64,000 nt of DNA, from NCBI RefSeq assembly GCF_016651105.1, contig NZ_JAEKEL010000001.1, positions 340,001 through 404,000 of the forward strand, given 5' to 3'. Below the pieces are notes generated by a model. That model ran no database searches. It saw only the letters and a list, made by a program, of their open reading frames with translations, and had not been told where the DNA came from. Source of the stretch: Pseudomonas sp. TH15. GTDB taxonomy: Bacteria > Pseudomonadota > Gammaproteobacteria > Pseudomonadales > Pseudomonadaceae. Numbering within the stretch: the stretch's first letter is position 1; every line of letters begins with the position of its first letter. Below, one piece after another: positions 41,662 through 52,518 of this stretch. The position numbers were made by a program, and so were the translations under genes.

Positions 41662-42542
41662 TGGCAACGTACGCCGTCGGCGACCTGCAAGGCTGCCTCG
41701 AACCGCTGCAATGCCTGCTCAAGCAAGTAGCCTTCGACCCTGCCAAGGACCGTCTGTGGCTGGTGGGTGACCTGGTCAACCGTGGCCCGCAGTCGCTAGA
41801 AACCTTGCGCTTCCTCTATAGCATCCGCGAATCCCTGGTGTGCGTTCTCGGCAACCATGATCTGCACTTGCTGGCCGCCGGGCATAACATCGAACGTCTG
41901 AAGAAAAATGACACCCTGCGCGAGATCCTTGAAGCACCTGACCGGGCGGAACTGCTCGAGTGGCTGCGCCAGCAAAAACTCATGCACTACGACGAGCAGC
42001 GCGACATCGCCCTGGTCCATGCCGGCATACCACCACAATGGTCGCTGCGCAAAGCCCTGAAGTGCGCCGGCGAAGTCGAATCCGCCCTGCGTGACGACAA
42101 CCTCTTCGCTCCCTATCTGGATGGCATGTACGGCAACGAGCCGACCAAGTGGAACAGTGACCTCACCGGCGTTGATCGCCTGCGAGTCATCACCAACTAT
42201 TTCACCCGCATGCGCTTCTGCACCAGCGAAGGCAAGCTCGACCTCAAGGGCAAGGAAGGCGCCGACACCGCGCCGCCAGGTTACGCGCCGTGGTTCAAGT
42301 ACAAGGAGCGCAAGACCAAAGGCCTGAAGATCATCTTTGGTCATTGGGCAGCCCTTGAAGGCAAGTGCGATGAACCCGGCATCTTTGCCCTCGACACCGG
42401 TTGCGTCTGGGGCGGCGCCATGACCCTGATGAACGTCGATACCCTGGAGCGCCTGAGCTGCAAATGCGACGAGCAGGGCCACACCAAACCGCCAGTCGCC
42501 TCCCCTATTCCCGAACAAACGTCAGCCAGCGCCCAGCGCTAG
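41661..42542 (+). CDS. apaH: Diadenosine tetraphosphatase, symmetrical
   Basis: Splits Ap4A to two ADP. It also removes Np4 caps from RNA 5' ends in E. coli. 293 residues with the metallophosphatase motifs [33 protein letters not shown] and the later FGHWAALEG. It is translationally coupled to apaG, and glpE follows after 33 bases. Confidence 0.96.
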   Translation: MATYAVGDLQGCLEPLQCLLKQVAFDPAKDRLWLVGDLVNRGPQSLETLRFLYSIRESLVCVLGNHDLHLLAAGHNIERLKKNDTLREILEAPDRAELLEWLRQQKLMHYDEQRDIALVHAGIPPQWSLRKALKCAGEVESALRDDNLFAPYLDGMYGNEPTKWNSDLTGVDRLRVITNYFTRMRFCTSEGKLDLKGKEGADTAPPGYAPWFKYKERKTKGLKIIFGHWAALEGKCDEPGIFALDTGCVWGGAMTLMNVDTLERLSCKCDEQGHTKPPVASPIPEQTSASAQR

Positions 42543-42575
42543 ACTGCGCTTTCAGCCGAGCCACAGGAGCCCGCC

Positions 42576-42905
42576 ATGAGCGAATTCAAACGTATCCCCC
42601 CAGAACAGGCCCAGGCCCTGCGCGAACAAGGCGCAGTGGTGGTCGATGTCCGCGATCCGGCAACGTTTGCCGTGCTGCATATCAGTGGTTCGAAGCATCT
42701 GGACAACGTTTCCATCTCGGATTTCATCCGCGCCGCCGACCTTGATGCACCGACCGTGGTGGTCTGCTATCACGGTAATTCCAGCCAGAGCGCAGCGGCG
42801 TACCTGATTAGCCAAGGCTTCTCCGACGTCTACAGCATGGATGGCGGTTTCGAGTTGTGGCGCACGACTTATCCAGCGGAAACCGCACAAGGCACCGCCG
42901 AATAA
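42576..42905 (+). CDS. glpE: Thiosulfate sulfurtransferase GlpE
   Basis: Single-domain rhodanese of 109 residues that moves sulfane sulfur from thiosulfate to thiol acceptors. The active-site loop is [10 protein letters not shown] with C64 as nucleophile. [15 protein letters not shown] is the usual rhodanese entry motif. A good ribosome site (AGGAG) precedes the ATG. It is the last gene of the surA-pdxA-rsmA-apaGH-glpE run. Confidence 0.94.
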   Translation: MSEFKRIPPEQAQALREQGAVVVDVRDPATFAVLHISGSKHLDNVSISDFIRAADLDAPTVVVCYHGNSSQSAAAYLISQGFSDVYSMDGGFELWRTTYPAETAQGTAE

Positions 42906-43201
42906 TTTTTTTGTAACGCGCAAGCCCCGGCCCCCGTGGGCTCGCGCAGTGGCAGACGAACGGTCTGCCACAACTAATTACGTATCTCGCCTTTACCTCC
43001 CGAATTCCCAACTATCCTTAAGCGCAGGCCATCCAAAACAGGGGAGAGCCGGTACACCGGCGCGCGGGTCATCGGGAGTAGCTTTCGGGGCAGTCAGCTG
43101 CGAAAGAGTTCTGGGGGGTAAACAGCAACTGCCTGTTCGGTTGCTGCCAGCAGCGACTGAGTGATCCGGCGTCGGCTCCACGTATCGAGCGAGGTGACGT
43201 C
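42906..43201 (+). promoter_or_regulatory. Structured 296-base region upstream of prkA
   Basis: No gene. It holds at least four inverted repeats. The first two are GCGC-A-AGCCC / GGGCT-C-GCGC (about 42918-42947), and a perfect 9-bp stem GTGGCAGAC / GTCTGCCAC (42949-42957 with 42963-42971). The other two are GCCGG / CCGGC (43048-43061) and CAGCAAC / GTTGCTG (43123-43146). The first two may end glpE transcription, though no U tract follows. The others would fall in the prkA 5' leader. Confidence 0.55.
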
Positions 43202-45124
43202 ATGAGTATCTTTAGCCACTTCCAACAACGCTTCGAGTCCACACGCCAGGAAGAACTCTCGCTGCAAGAGTATCTTGAGCTGTGCAAAAAGGACCGCAGC
43301 GCCTACGCCTCCGCCGCCGAGCGTCTGCTGCTGGCCATCGGTGAACCGGAGCTGCTCGACACCTCGGCTAACTCGAGACTGTCGCGAATCTTTTCCAACA
43401 AGGTGATTCGCCGCTATCCGGCCTTTGAAGACTTCCACGGGATGGAAGAATGCATTGACCAGATCGTGTCGTATTTCCGCCATGCCGCTCAGGGCCTCGA
43501 GGAGAAGAAACAGATCCTCTACCTGCTCGGCCCCGTCGGGGGCGGTAAATCGTCCCTCGCCGAGAAGCTCAAACAGCTGATCGAGAAAGTGCCCTTCTAC
43601 GCCATCAAGGGCTCACCGGTATTCGAGTCGCCCCTGGGTCTGTTCAACGCCACTGAAGATGGCGCGATCCTCGAGGAAGACTTCGGCATCCCGCGCCGCT
43701 ACCTCAATACCATCATGTCGCCATGGGCCACCAAGCGCCTGGCCGAATTTGGCGGCGACATCAGCCAGTTCCGCGTGGTGAAACTCTATCCGTCGATCCT
43801 CAACCAGATCGCCGTAGCCAAAACCGAACCGGGTGATGAAAACAACCAGGACATCTCGGCGCTGGTGGGCAAGGTCGATATCCGCAAACTGGAAGAATTC
43901 CCACAGAACGACGCCGACGCTTACAGCTACTCGGGCGCGCTGTGCCGGGCCAACCAGGGCCTGATGGAATTCGTCGAAATGTTCAAGGCGCCGATCAAGG
44001 TGCTGCACCCATTGCTGACGGCGACCCAGGAAGGCAACTACAACAGTACCGAAGGCCTGGGCGCGATTCCGTTCACCGGGATCCTGCTGGCTCACTCCAA
44101 CGAATCGGAGTGGCACACCTTCCGCAACAACAAGAACAACGAAGCGTTCATCGACCGGATCTACATCGTCAAAGTCCCGTACTGCCTACGGGTCAGCGAC
44201 GAAGTGAAGATCTACGACAAACTGCTGTTCAACAGTTCGCTGGCCAAGGCCCATTGCGCGCCCGACACCCTGAAAATGCTCGCCCAGTTCACCGTGCTCT
44301 CGCGCCTCAAAGAGCCGGAAAACTCGAACATCTACTCCAAGATGCGCGTGTATGACGGCGAGAACCTCAAGGACACCGACCCGAAAGCCAAGTCGATCCA
44401 GGAATACCGCGACAATGCGGGTGTCGATGAAGGCATGAACGGCCTGTCGACCCGGTTCGCGTTCAAGATCCTGTCGAAAGTCTTCAACTTCGATCCGCAC
44501 GAAATCGCCGCCAACCCGGTGCACCTGCTCTACGTGCTGGAACAACAGATCGAACAGGAACAATTCCAGGCCGAAACCCGCGAGCGTTACCTGCGGTTCC
44601 TGAAAGAATACCTGGCACCGCGCTACATCGAGTTCATCGGCAAGGAGATCCAGACCGCCTACCTCGAGTCTTACAGCGAGTACGGGCAGAACATCTTCGA
44701 TCGTTACGTGCTGTACGCCGACTTCTGGATCCAGGACCAGGAATACCGCGACCCGGAAACCGGCGAGATCCTCAATCGCGTAGCGCTCAACGAAGAACTG
44801 GAAAAAATCGAAAAACCGGCCGGCATCAGCAATCCGAAGGATTTCCGCAACGAAATCGTCAACTTCGTACTGCGCGCCCGGGCCAACAACAACGGCAAGA
44901 ACCCGACCTGGCTCAGCTACGAAAAACTGCGAGTGGTCATCGAGAAGAAAATGTTCTCCAACACCGAGGACCTGCTGCCGGTCATCAGCTTCAATGCCAA
45001 GGCCAGCAAAGAGGACCAGCAGAAGCACAACGACTTCGTCACAAGGATGGTCGAGCGCGGCTACACCGACAAACAGGTACGACTGCTGTCCGAGTGGTAC
45101 CTGCGGGTCAGAAAATCACAGTAA
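43202..45124 (+). CDS. prkA: PrkA family serine protein kinase (YeaG)
   Basis: 640-residue AAA+/kinase protein. In E. coli (YeaG) it acts in stationary phase and nitrogen starvation, and in Bacillus in sporulation. The AAA part has a Walker A loop GPVGGGKSS at about 110-118 and later VTRMVERGYTDKQVRLL. The C-terminal PrkA kinase-like domain covers roughly the last 250 residues. It is the first gene of the prkA-yeaH-spoVR set, which is conserved as a block across proteobacteria. A possible AGGTGACGTC stretch precedes the ATG. Confidence 0.95.
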   Translation: MSIFSHFQQRFESTRQEELSLQEYLELCKKDRSAYASAAERLLLAIGEPELLDTSANSRLSRIFSNKVIRRYPAFEDFHGMEECIDQIVSYFRHAAQGLEEKKQILYLLGPVGGGKSSLAEKLKQLIEKVPFYAIKGSPVFESPLGLFNATEDGAILEEDFGIPRRYLNTIMSPWATKRLAEFGGDISQFRVVKLYPSILNQIAVAKTEPGDENNQDISALVGKVDIRKLEEFPQNDADAYSYSGALCRANQGLMEFVEMFKAPIKVLHPLLTATQEGNYNSTEGLGAIPFTGILLAHSNESEWHTFRNNKNNEAFIDRIYIVKVPYCLRVSDEVKIYDKLLFNSSLAKAHCAPDTLKMLAQFTVLSRLKEPENSNIYSKMRVYDGENLKDTDPKAKSIQEYRDNAGVDEGMNGLSTRFAFKILSKVFNFDPHEIAANPVHLLYVLEQQIEQEQFQAETRERYLRFLKEYLAPRYIEFIGKEIQTAYLESYSEYGQNIFDRYVLYADFWIQDQEYRDPETGEILNRVALNEELEKIEKPAGISNPKDFRNEIVNFVLRARANNNGKNPTWLSYEKLRVVIEKKMFSNTEDLLPVISFNAKASKEDQQKHNDFVTRMVERGYTDKQVRLLSEWYLRVRKSQ

Positions 45125-45154
45125 CCCGCTGCCGGTAAGACCGGTTGTCGTCAG

Positions 45155-45196
45155 CCAGAGGCCTGTGTGCGCATTTTCTGTTACACAGACCTCTGG
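45155..45196 (+). other. Large hairpin in the prkA-yeaH gap
   Basis: CCAGAGG-C-CTGTGT, a 14-base loop, then ACACAG-A-CCTCTGG: 13 paired positions with one C/A mismatch. No U tract follows, so it is more likely an mRNA processing or stability element than a terminator. The rest of the 203-base gap shows no gene. Confidence 0.6.
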
Positions 45197-45327
45197 AAGG
45201 TGTTCGAAAGTCGCTAGCAAGGTTCAGGCAGCATCCAAAGCGCTTGGGGGAGCGTGGACATCCCTTGGCACCGATCCGATGCTGCATAACCGCTCGCCCC
45301 TTTCAGGACAGCTTCTAAGGAGCAGTC

Positions 45328-46599
45328 ATGAGCTATGTGATCGACCGACGTCTCAATGGCAAGAACAAGAGCACGGTGAACCGCCAGCGGTTCCTGCGGC
45401 GTTACCGTGATCACATCAAAAAGGCCGTCGAAGAGGCGGTCAGCCGGCGTTCCATTACCGATATGGAACATGGCGAACAGATCAGCATTCCCGGTCGCGA
45501 CATCGACGAACCGGTGCTTCACCATGGTCGCGGTGGCAAGCAGACCGTCGTACACCCCGGCAACAAGGAATTCACCAGCGGCGAGCACATTGCCCGACCA
45601 CCTGGAGGTAGCGGTGGCAGAGGCCCCGGCAAGGCCGGCAATTCGGGTGAAGGGATGGATGAGTTCGTCTTCCAGATCACCCAGGAGGAGTTCCTCGAAT
45701 TCATGTTCGAGGACCTCGAGCTGCCGAACCTGGTCAAGCGCAACCTGACCGGGACCGACACCTTCAAAACCGTTCGTGCGGGCATCAGCAACGAGGGCAA
45801 CCCATCGCGGATCAACATTATCCGCACCCTGCGCTCGGCCCATGCCCGGCGAATCGCCCTGTCCGGCAGCAGCCGGGCAAAATTGCGCGAAGCCAAAGAG
45901 GAGTTGCTGCGACTCAAACGGGAAGAACCGGACAACTTTGGCGACATCCAGGAAATCGAAGCCGAAATCGAGAAACTCAGCGCGCGCATTCACCGGGTGC
46001 CGTTCCTCGACACGTTCGACCTCAAGTACAACTTGCTCATCAAGCAGCCGAACCCCAGCTCTAAAGCGGTGATGTTCTGCCTGATGGACGTCTCCGGCTC
46101 GATGACCCAAGCGACCAAGGACATCGCCAAGCGCTTCTTCATCCTGCTGTACCTGTTTCTCAAGCGTAACTACGACAAGATCGACGTCGTGTTCATCCGC
46201 CACCACACCAGTGCGCGGGAAGTGGACGAAGAAGAGTTTTTCTATTCCCGGGAAACCGGCGGCACGATCGTCTCCAGCGCCCTGAAATTGATGCAGGAGA
46301 TCATGGCCGAGCGTTATCCGAGCAACGAGTGGAACATCTATGCCGCCCAGGCTTCCGACGGCGACAACTGGAACGATGACTCACCGATCTGCCGCGACAT
46401 CCTGATCAATCAGATCATGCCGTTTGTGCAGTACTACACTTATGTTGAGATAACCCCTCGCGAACACCAGGCCCTGTGGTTCGAGTACGAACGCATCGCC
46501 GAAGCCTTCTCTGACACGTTTGCCCAACAGCAACTGGTCTCGGCCGGGGATATCTATCCGGTCTTCCGTGAACTCTTCCAGCGCAGGTTAGTGACATGA
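45328..46599 (+). CDS. yeaH: YeaH/YhbH family protein (DUF444, VWA-like)
   Basis: 423-residue partner of PrkA. The N-terminal part is basic ([19 protein letters not shown]) with a Gly-rich linker at about 90-105. The C-terminal half has a von Willebrand A-like fold, where the MIDAS-type motif reads [14 protein letters not shown]. It is thought to act with the PrkA kinase and SpoVR in starvation survival, but its biochemistry is unknown. A clear ribosome site (AAGGAG) lies before the ATG. The stop overlaps spoVR by 4 bases. Confidence 0.93.
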   Translation: MSYVIDRRLNGKNKSTVNRQRFLRRYRDHIKKAVEEAVSRRSITDMEHGEQISIPGRDIDEPVLHHGRGGKQTVVHPGNKEFTSGEHIARPPGGSGGRGPGKAGNSGEGMDEFVFQITQEEFLEFMFEDLELPNLVKRNLTGTDTFKTVRAGISNEGNPSRINIIRTLRSAHARRIALSGSSRAKLREAKEELLRLKREEPDNFGDIQEIEAEIEKLSARIHRVPFLDTFDLKYNLLIKQPNPSSKAVMFCLMDVSGSMTQATKDIAKRFFILLYLFLKRNYDKIDVVFIRHHTSAREVDEEEFFYSRETGGTIVSSALKLMQEIMAERYPSNEWNIYAAQASDGDNWNDDSPICRDILINQIMPFVQYYTYVEITPREHQALWFEYERIAEAFSDTFAQQQLVSAGDIYPVFRELFQRRLVT

Positions 46600-48158
46600 C
46601 CGCCAAAGAGCAGAAGCGCCACCCCATTTCCACCGGCTCCGAATGGACGTTCGAGCTGATCCAGGCGTACGACAAAGAAATCAGTCGTCTGGCGGCTCGC
46701 TATGCCCTGGATACCTACCCTAACCAGATCGAAGTGATCACCGCCGAGCAGATGATGGACGCCTACGCCTCCGTCGGCATGCCGCTGGGTTATCACCATT
46801 GGTCCTACGGCAAACACTTCCTCAGCACCGAGAAATCCTACAGCCGCGGCCAGATGGGGCTGGCCTACGAGATCGTGATCAACTCCGACCCGTGCATTGC
46901 CTACCTGATGGAAGAAAACACCATCTGCATGCAGGCGCTGGTGGTGGCTCACGCCTGCTACGGCCATAACAGTTTCTTCAAGGGTAATTACCTGTTCCGC
47001 ACCTGGACTGACGCCAGTTCGATCATCGATTACCTGGTGTTCGCCAAGCAGTACATCATGCAATGCGAGGAGCGCCATGGCATCGACGCGGTGGAAGACC
47101 TGCTCGATTCCTGCCACGCCTTGATGAACTACGGCGTTGACCGCTACAAACGTCCGTATCCGATTTCTGCCGAAGAAGAACGTCGTCGGCAGAAGGATCG
47201 TGAAGAGCATCTGCAGAAACAGATCAACGACTTGTGGCGCACCATTCCAAAAGGTGCCGACAAGTACAGCGACAAGGACAACGCACGCTTCCCCGCCGAA
47301 CCCCAGGAAAACATCCTGTACTTCATCGAAAAGCACGCGCCGCTGCTGGAGCCCTGGCAACGGGAAATCGTGCGGATCGTGCGCAAGATCGCCCAGTATT
47401 TTTATCCACAGCGCCAGACCCAGGTGATGAACGAAGGCTGGGCGACTTTCTGGCACTACACCTTGATGAACGACCTTTACGACGAAGGCCTGGTCACCGA
47501 CGGCTTCATGATGGAGTTCCTGACGTCCCATACCAGCGTGGTGATGCAACCCGGTTTTGACAGCCCCTATTACAGCGGCATCAACCCCTATGCGCTGGGT
47601 TTTGCCATGTACCGGGACATCCGGCGCATGTGTGAACACCCGACCGAAGAAGACTATCGCTGGTTCCCGGACATCGCCGGCACCGATTGGCTGTCGAGCA
47701 TCAAGTTCGCCATGAGCAGCTTCAAGGATGAGAGTTTCATCCTGCAGTACCTGTCACCCCAGGTGATACGTGATCTGAAGCTGTTCAGCATTCTCGATGA
47801 CGACCAGAAGGACGATCTGCTGGTCCCCGCCATTCACGATGAGCCCGGCTACCGGACCATTCGAGAAACCCTGGCGGCCCAATACAACCTGGGCAATCGC
47901 GAGCCCAATATCCAGATCTACAGCATCGACCGGCGCGGCGACCGCTCCCTGACCCTGCGCCACCAGCAACATGACCGCAAACCGCTGGGCGAGTCCACCG
48001 ACGAAGTGCTCAGGCACCTGCATCGGCTCTGGGGCTTCGATATCCACCTGGAAACCCTGCAAGGCGACCAAGTGATGAAAGTCCTTCATGTTCCACCCAA
48101 AGGCGAGCACAGCGAGGGGGAATACGGCCGGCTCGACCTGGCTGTCATTCATCTTTGA
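46596..48158 (+). CDS. SpoVR family protein (YcgB)
   Basis: 520-residue member of the SpoVR/YcgB family. Bacillus SpoVR acts in spore cortex formation, while in non-sporulating bacteria the role is unclear. Conserved blocks include [37 protein letters not shown] and [16 protein letters not shown]. The His/Glu-rich [10 protein letters not shown] and NEGWATFWH segments look like possible metal ligands. It overlaps yeaH (ATGA), so the block is one operon. Confidence 0.93.
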   Translation: MTAKEQKRHPISTGSEWTFELIQAYDKEISRLAARYALDTYPNQIEVITAEQMMDAYASVGMPLGYHHWSYGKHFLSTEKSYSRGQMGLAYEIVINSDPCIAYLMEENTICMQALVVAHACYGHNSFFKGNYLFRTWTDASSIIDYLVFAKQYIMQCEERHGIDAVEDLLDSCHALMNYGVDRYKRPYPISAEEERRRQKDREEHLQKQINDLWRTIPKGADKYSDKDNARFPAEPQENILYFIEKHAPLLEPWQREIVRIVRKIAQYFYPQRQTQVMNEGWATFWHYTLMNDLYDEGLVTDGFMMEFLTSHTSVVMQPGFDSPYYSGINPYALGFAMYRDIRRMCEHPTEEDYRWFPDIAGTDWLSSIKFAMSSFKDESFILQYLSPQVIRDLKLFSILDDDQKDDLLVPAIHDEPGYRTIRETLAAQYNLGNREPNIQIYSIDRRGDRSLTLRHQQHDRKPLGESTDEVLRHLHRLWGFDIHLETLQGDQVMKVLHVPPKGEHSEGEYGRLDLAVIHL

Positions 48159-48221
48159 TACGGTTTGTGCCTCCGCGAGTTCGACGCAACGGTTATTCTG
48201 TCGAGCTAACGGAGGTTTTTT

Positions 48222-49451
48222 ATGCAGATTTATAAAGTCGGCGGTGCAGTTCGCGATCGCCTGCTCGGCAAGCCTGTCACCGATATCGACTGGGTCGTGG
48301 TAGGTGCCACCACCGAAGAAATGCTCGCCAAGGGCTTTCGCCCGGTAGGCGCGGACTTCCCGGTGTTCCTTCACCCAAAAACCGGTGAGGAATACGCCCT
48401 CGCCCGGACCGAACGCAAAAGCGGGCGCGGCTATGGTGGTTTCACCTTCCACGCCAGCCCCGAAGTCACCCTCGAAGAAGACCTGATTCGCCGCGACCTG
48501 ACGATCAACGCCATGGCCGAAGACGATCAGCAAAACCTGACCGATCCTTACCATGGCCAACGGGATCTTGAAGCTCGCCTTCTTCGCCACGTTTCCCCCG
48601 CGTTTGCCGAAGATCCGCTCCGAGTCCTGCGCGTTGCCCGCTTCGCGGCTCGCTATGCTGCAATGGGTTTCAGCGTCGCACCGCAGACGCTTGAACTGAT
48701 GCGCGAGCTCAGCGATTCAGGTGAGCTTGAAGCGCTGACCGCAGAACGCAGCTGGAAAGAAATCTCCCGCGCCTTGATGGAAGATCAGCCTCAGGTATTT
48801 ATCGAAGTGCTGCGCGCGTGCGATGCACTGAAGGTGCTGATGCCGGAAGTCGACGCGCTGTTCGGCGTACCGCAACCGGAAGCCCATCACCCGGAAATCG
48901 ATACAGGCGTGCACACCTTGAGCGTGCTGGAGCAATCGGCGCTGCACAAACAGCCACTGACAGTACGCTGGGCTTGCCTGCTGCATGATTTGGGCAAAGG
49001 ACTGACGCCCGAGGCAGATTGGCCGCGGCATATTGCCCACGAGCACACGGGCCTGAAGTTGATCAAAGCGGTCAACGAGCGGTTTAAGGCACCAAGGGAC
49101 TGCCAGGAATTGGCGTTGTTGGTGGGTCAGTATCACACCCACGGGCATCGAGCTTTGGAGCTCAAGCCGTCGACTTTGCTGGAGCTGCTGCAGAGTTTTG
49201 ACGTGTACCGTCGTCCGCAACGATTTGAGGAGTTTATTGCAGCGTGCGAGATGGACGCCCGCGGGCGCAAAGGCCTGGAGCAGAGAAGTTATCCACAGGC
49301 GGATTATTTGCGCGGGGCGGCTTCAGCGGCACGGGGTGTCGCGGTGCAGCCGTTGCTGGAGAAGGGATTCAAGGGGCCGGAGTTGGGTGAGGCGATCAAG
49401 CGTGAGCGGCTCAAGGCGTTGAAAACCTACAAGGAAGCGGCGTCTACCTGA
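48222..49451 (+). CDS. cca: Multifunctional CCA protein (tRNA nucleotidyltransferase with HD domain)
   Basis: Adds or repairs the 3' CCA of tRNAs. 409 residues, bacterial class II. The N-terminal polymerase head has [17 protein letters not shown] (metal aspartates D21, D23) and [10 protein letters not shown]. The C-terminal HD domain ([12 protein letters not shown]) adds phosphodiesterase/phosphatase activities, as in E. coli. The ATG at 48222 follows a GGAGG ribosome site. Confidence 0.95.
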   Translation: MQIYKVGGAVRDRLLGKPVTDIDWVVVGATTEEMLAKGFRPVGADFPVFLHPKTGEEYALARTERKSGRGYGGFTFHASPEVTLEEDLIRRDLTINAMAEDDQQNLTDPYHGQRDLEARLLRHVSPAFAEDPLRVLRVARFAARYAAMGFSVAPQTLELMRELSDSGELEALTAERSWKEISRALMEDQPQVFIEVLRACDALKVLMPEVDALFGVPQPEAHHPEIDTGVHTLSVLEQSALHKQPLTVRWACLLHDLGKGLTPEADWPRHIAHEHTGLKLIKAVNERFKAPRDCQELALLVGQYHTHGHRALELKPSTLLELLQSFDVYRRPQRFEEFIAACEMDARGRKGLEQRSYPQADYLRGAASAARGVAVQPLLEKGFKGPELGEAIKRERLKALKTYKEAAST

Positions 49452-49455
49452 ACAG

Positions 49456-49532
49456 CATCGCGAGCAAGCTCGCTCCCACATGGATCTCTGACGTTCACGC
49501 AATCCAGTGTGGGAGCGAGCTTGCTCGCGATG
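49456..49532. repeat. REP doublet between cca and folK
   Basis: CATCGCGAGCAAGCTCGCTC and its inverse around a short spacer, between convergent genes. Confidence 0.88.
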
Positions 49533-49544
49533 GCGTCCTCCGAC

Positions 49545-50063
49545 TTACAACAAATCCGAAGGGGTCAACGGCTCGCCGCGCCACTCAAACGCCACCGGCG
49601 CCAACACCTGATCAATCTGCGCTTCGCCCCACAATGCCGCAAAGCTTTTGCCTACACCCGGATGCACTCTGTCCGGCGCTATCAGCGACAACGGCCACAG
49701 CACGAAGGCATTTTTCAGAATTTCTGCCCGAGGCAAGATCAAGCCATCGAAGTTACCCACCAGATCGCCGAACAACAACACGTCGATATCCAGCGGCAAA
49801 CCCTTGCGATCCGGCGCGTAGCGACCGTTGTCCGCCTCGATGAATTTCAGTCGGCGATCCAGCTCCATCAACGGCAGGTCGGTGTACGCCGACACCACGA
49901 AGTTGAAGAACGGCCCGCTCTTGATCCCCACCGGTTGGCTTTCGAAGACCGCCGAACAGCGGATATCCACCAGAAAACCTGAAAGGGCTTCCAGGCCAGC
50001 CTGCAAATGGGTTTCGCGCTCGATATTGCTACCGAGCCCGAGGTACACCTGAGTCAGCGACAT
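49545..50063 (-). CDS. folK: 2-amino-4-hydroxy-6-hydroxymethyldihydropteridine pyrophosphokinase
   Basis: Transfers pyrophosphate from ATP to 6-hydroxymethyl-dihydropterin in folate synthesis. 172 residues starting [15 protein letters not shown], with the family blocks SAVFESQPVG, FFNFVVSA and KGLPLDIDVLLFGD. It overlaps folB by 10 bases and is the second gene of folB-folK. Confidence 0.95.
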   Translation of the reverse strand: MSLTQVYLGLGSNIERETHLQAGLEALSGFLVDIRCSAVFESQPVGIKSGPFFNFVVSAYTDLPLMELDRRLKFIEADNGRYAPDRKGLPLDIDVLLFGDLVGNFDGLILPRAEILKNAFVLWPLSLIAPDRVHPGVGKSFAALWGEAQIDQVLAPVAFEWRGEPLTPSDLL

Positions 50064-50410
50064 CCGCGCTCGATCTCCACGCCCACACCACCAGTGGCCG
50101 CCGGCACAGCGCCCGGCTTGGTCAGTTTGAGGCGCATCCAGGTGATCTTGAATTCGCTCATCAGCACTTCAACCAGACGCTCGGCGAAAGTCTCGACCAA
50201 TTGGAACTGTGCCTGCTCGGCAAACGCCTGAATTCGCGACGAGACACTCGCGTAGTCGAGCGCCAGGGTCAGGTCGTCACCGGCCGCTGCCGGGCGGTTG
50301 TCCCAGGCGAAGCTCAGATCAAGTCGCAGGCATTGTCGGATGCCGCGCTCCCAGTCGTAGGCACCAATGACAGTGTCGACTTCCAGGCCCTCGATAAACA
50401 CTCTGTCCAA
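50054..50410 (-). CDS. folB: Dihydroneopterin aldolase, TTG start
   Basis: Cleaves dihydroneopterin to the hydroxymethyl-pterin used by FolK. About 118 residues. The family N terminus [21 protein letters not shown] puts the start at TTG 50410, with GGAG eight bases upstream. The longer frame to 50434 adds eight unconserved residues. VETFAERL carries the conserved glutamate, and KLTKPGA follows. Confidence 0.9.
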   Translation of the reverse strand: MDRVFIEGLEVDTVIGAYDWERGIRQCLRLDLSFAWDNRPAAAGDDLTLALDYASVSSRIQAFAEQAQFQLVETFAERLVEVLMSEFKITWMRLKLTKPGAVPAATGGVGVEIERGCR

Positions 50411-50484
50411 GCACTTCTCTCCGCTGCACGACAAGGGCGCAATGCGCCGTTAGAATCAGGGCGTCCTCGCCCGGAATAGTTAGC

Positions 50485-51054
50485 ATGTTTTGGTTATTGG
50501 CGACCTTCGCCTACCTGCTCGGCTCTCTGTCCTTCGCCATTTTGCTCAGCCGCCTGACCGGTAACCCCGATCCGCGAATGGGTGGCTCGGGCAATGCCGG
50601 AGCCACCAACATGTTGCGCCTGGCCGGCAAGAAACTCGCCGTTCTAACGTTACTCGGTGACCTGTGCAAAGGCTTGTTGCCTGTGCTGATCGCCGGCGTT
50701 GTCGGCCTTTCGCTGCAAGATCAAGCCTGGATCGGTGTTTGTGCCGTCATCGGCCACCTGTTCCCGCTGTACTTCCGCTTTCGCGGCGGCAAGGGTGTCG
50801 CCACCGCGGCCGGCATGTTGCTGGGCCTCTACCCGCCCGCAGCCCTGCTGGCAGTCTGTGCCTGGCTGCTGACGTTCTACCTGACCCGCACCAGCTCACT
50901 GGCGGCACTGATCGCCACACCGCTGACCCTGCCATTGCTCGCCTGGCAAGAGCCGGCGGCACTGCTGCCCATGAGCGCACTCACCGGCCTGATCGTCTGG
51001 CGCCATCGCGGCAATCTACGCGACCTGTTTGCCGGGCGCGAACGGCATTTTTAA
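50485..51054 (+). CDS. plsY: Acyl-phosphate glycerol-3-phosphate acyltransferase PlsY
   Basis: Inner-membrane enzyme that acylates glycerol-3-phosphate from acyl-phosphate, the first step of phospholipid synthesis. 189 residues with about seven helices. The family motifs are visible: [18 protein letters not shown] and [14 protein letters not shown]. It is divergent from folB by 74 bases and convergent with tsaD. Confidence 0.95.
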   Translation: MFWLLATFAYLLGSLSFAILLSRLTGNPDPRMGGSGNAGATNMLRLAGKKLAVLTLLGDLCKGLLPVLIAGVVGLSLQDQAWIGVCAVIGHLFPLYFRFRGGKGVATAAGMLLGLYPPAALLAVCAWLLTFYLTRTSSLAALIATPLTLPLLAWQEPAALLPMSALTGLIVWRHRGNLRDLFAGRERHF

Positions 51055-51077
51055 ATACCGGACGTGAACCCCGCTCA

Positions 51078-52103
51078 TCACAACGCCGACAATTGCTCCA
51101 TCGGCCAGCGCGCCTGCACGCTGATCGCCAGGCTTTCGTGCTGACCGGCCTGCAAACGCTGGCAGCCGGCAAACGCAATCATCGCGCCGTTATCGGTGCA
51201 AAACTCGGGACGGGCGTAAAACACGTCGCCCTTCATGTCGCCGAGCATTTTTTCCAGTGAAGTACGCAGTGCCTTGTTGGCACTGACGCCCCCAGCGATC
51301 ACCAGACGCTTCATGCCCGCCGCTTTCAGGGCCCGCTTGCACTTGATGGTCAAAGTCTCCACCACGGCTTGCTGGAACGCCAGCGAGATGTCGCAACGGG
51401 CTTGCTCGCCGTCGTCCCCGGCGCTGACGCATTGCTGCCAGGTGTTAAGGGCTGAGGTTTTCAAGCCGCTGAAGCTGAATGCCAGGCCCGGGCGATCACA
51501 CATCGGACGCGGGAAAGTGAAACGTCCTGCAACCCCCTGTTCCGCCAGACGGGCGATTTCCGGGCCGCCCGGATAATTGAGACCCATCATCTTCGCGGTC
51601 TTGTCGAACGCTTCACCGGCGGCATCGTCGAGGGTCTCGCCCAACAACGTGTATTGGCCGATTCCGTCGACCTGAACCAGCTGCGTATGACCACCCGACA
51701 CCAACAAAGCGACGAACGGGAATTCGGGCGGTTGCGGCTCCAGCATCGGCGCCAGCAAATGACCTTCCATGTGGTGCACGCCCAAGGCCGGAATCCCCCA
51801 GGCAAAGGCCAGCGCCTGGGCGCAGGAAGCCCCCACCAACAGCGCACCGACCAGGCCAGGACCCGCGGTATAAGCGATCGCATCGATCTCGGTCGGCACG
51901 CAGTCGGCTTCGGCCAAGACCTGACGGATCAAGGGCAGCATGCGTTTGACGTGATCACGCGAGGCCAGCTCCGGCACCACACCGCCATAGGCGCGATGCA
52001 GGTCGATCTGGCTAAACAGCGCGTCGGCCAGCAGGCCGCGTTCACTGTCATATAATGCGACACCAGTTTCGTCGCAGGAGGTTTCTAATCCCAGTACTAG
52101 CAT
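51078..52103 (-). CDS. tsaD: tRNA N6-adenosine threonylcarbamoyltransferase TsaD
   Basis: Transfers the threonylcarbamoyl group to A37 of ANN-decoding tRNAs, with TsaB and TsaE. 341 residues, ASKHA fold. It begins [14 protein letters not shown]. Iron ligands H111 and H115 are in [11 protein letters not shown], and a third ligand is in [10 protein letters not shown]. It is divergent from rpsU, the usual gamma-proteobacterial order. Non-coding 52104-52302 holds both promoters. Confidence 0.96.
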   Translation of the reverse strand: MLVLGLETSCDETGVALYDSERGLLADALFSQIDLHRAYGGVVPELASRDHVKRMLPLIRQVLAEADCVPTEIDAIAYTAGPGLVGALLVGASCAQALAFAWGIPALGVHHMEGHLLAPMLEPQPPEFPFVALLVSGGHTQLVQVDGIGQYTLLGETLDDAAGEAFDKTAKMMGLNYPGGPEIARLAEQGVAGRFTFPRPMCDRPGLAFSFSGLKTSALNTWQQCVSAGDDGEQARCDISLAFQQAVVETLTIKCKRALKAAGMKRLVIAGGVSANKALRTSLEKMLGDMKGDVFYARPEFCTDNGAMIAFAGCQRLQAGQHESLAISVQARWPMEQLSAL

Positions 52104-52302
52104 GGGTTTGCGCCTTGTTTAGGCTGAATTCGAAGGCGCGCATAATAGTCGCCATGGGATGCCCCGACTAGCGGTTTTCGATCAGAGGCTTTGCATTCCG
52201 GTCGATGAGGAGTTAACATCCGCAACCCTTAAAAACCGACGTCTTCAAGTGCTCTTTTGCCGCGAGGATGTTGACCCCGGTAATGAATGAAGGTAGCTCT
52301 GG

Positions 52303-52518
52303 ATGCCAGCCGTCAAAGTAAAAGAGAACGAACCCTTCGACGTAGCTCTGCGTCGTTTCAAGCGCTCCTGCGAAAAAGCCGGTGTACTGGCTGAAGTTCG
52401 TAGCCGCGAATTCTACGAGAAGCCAACTTCTGAGCGTAAGCGTAAAGCAGCAGCCGCTGTTAAGCGTCACGCCAAGAAAGTACAGCGCGAACAGCGCCGC
52501 GCCGTTCGTCTGTACTAA
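52303..52518 (+). CDS. rpsU: 30S ribosomal protein S21
   Basis: 71-residue basic small-subunit protein needed for efficient initiation, first gene of the macromolecular synthesis operon rpsU-dnaG-rpoD. The sequence [20 protein letters not shown] and the Lys/Arg-rich tail ending AVRLY are unmistakable. AAGG lies upstream of the ATG. Confidence 0.97.
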
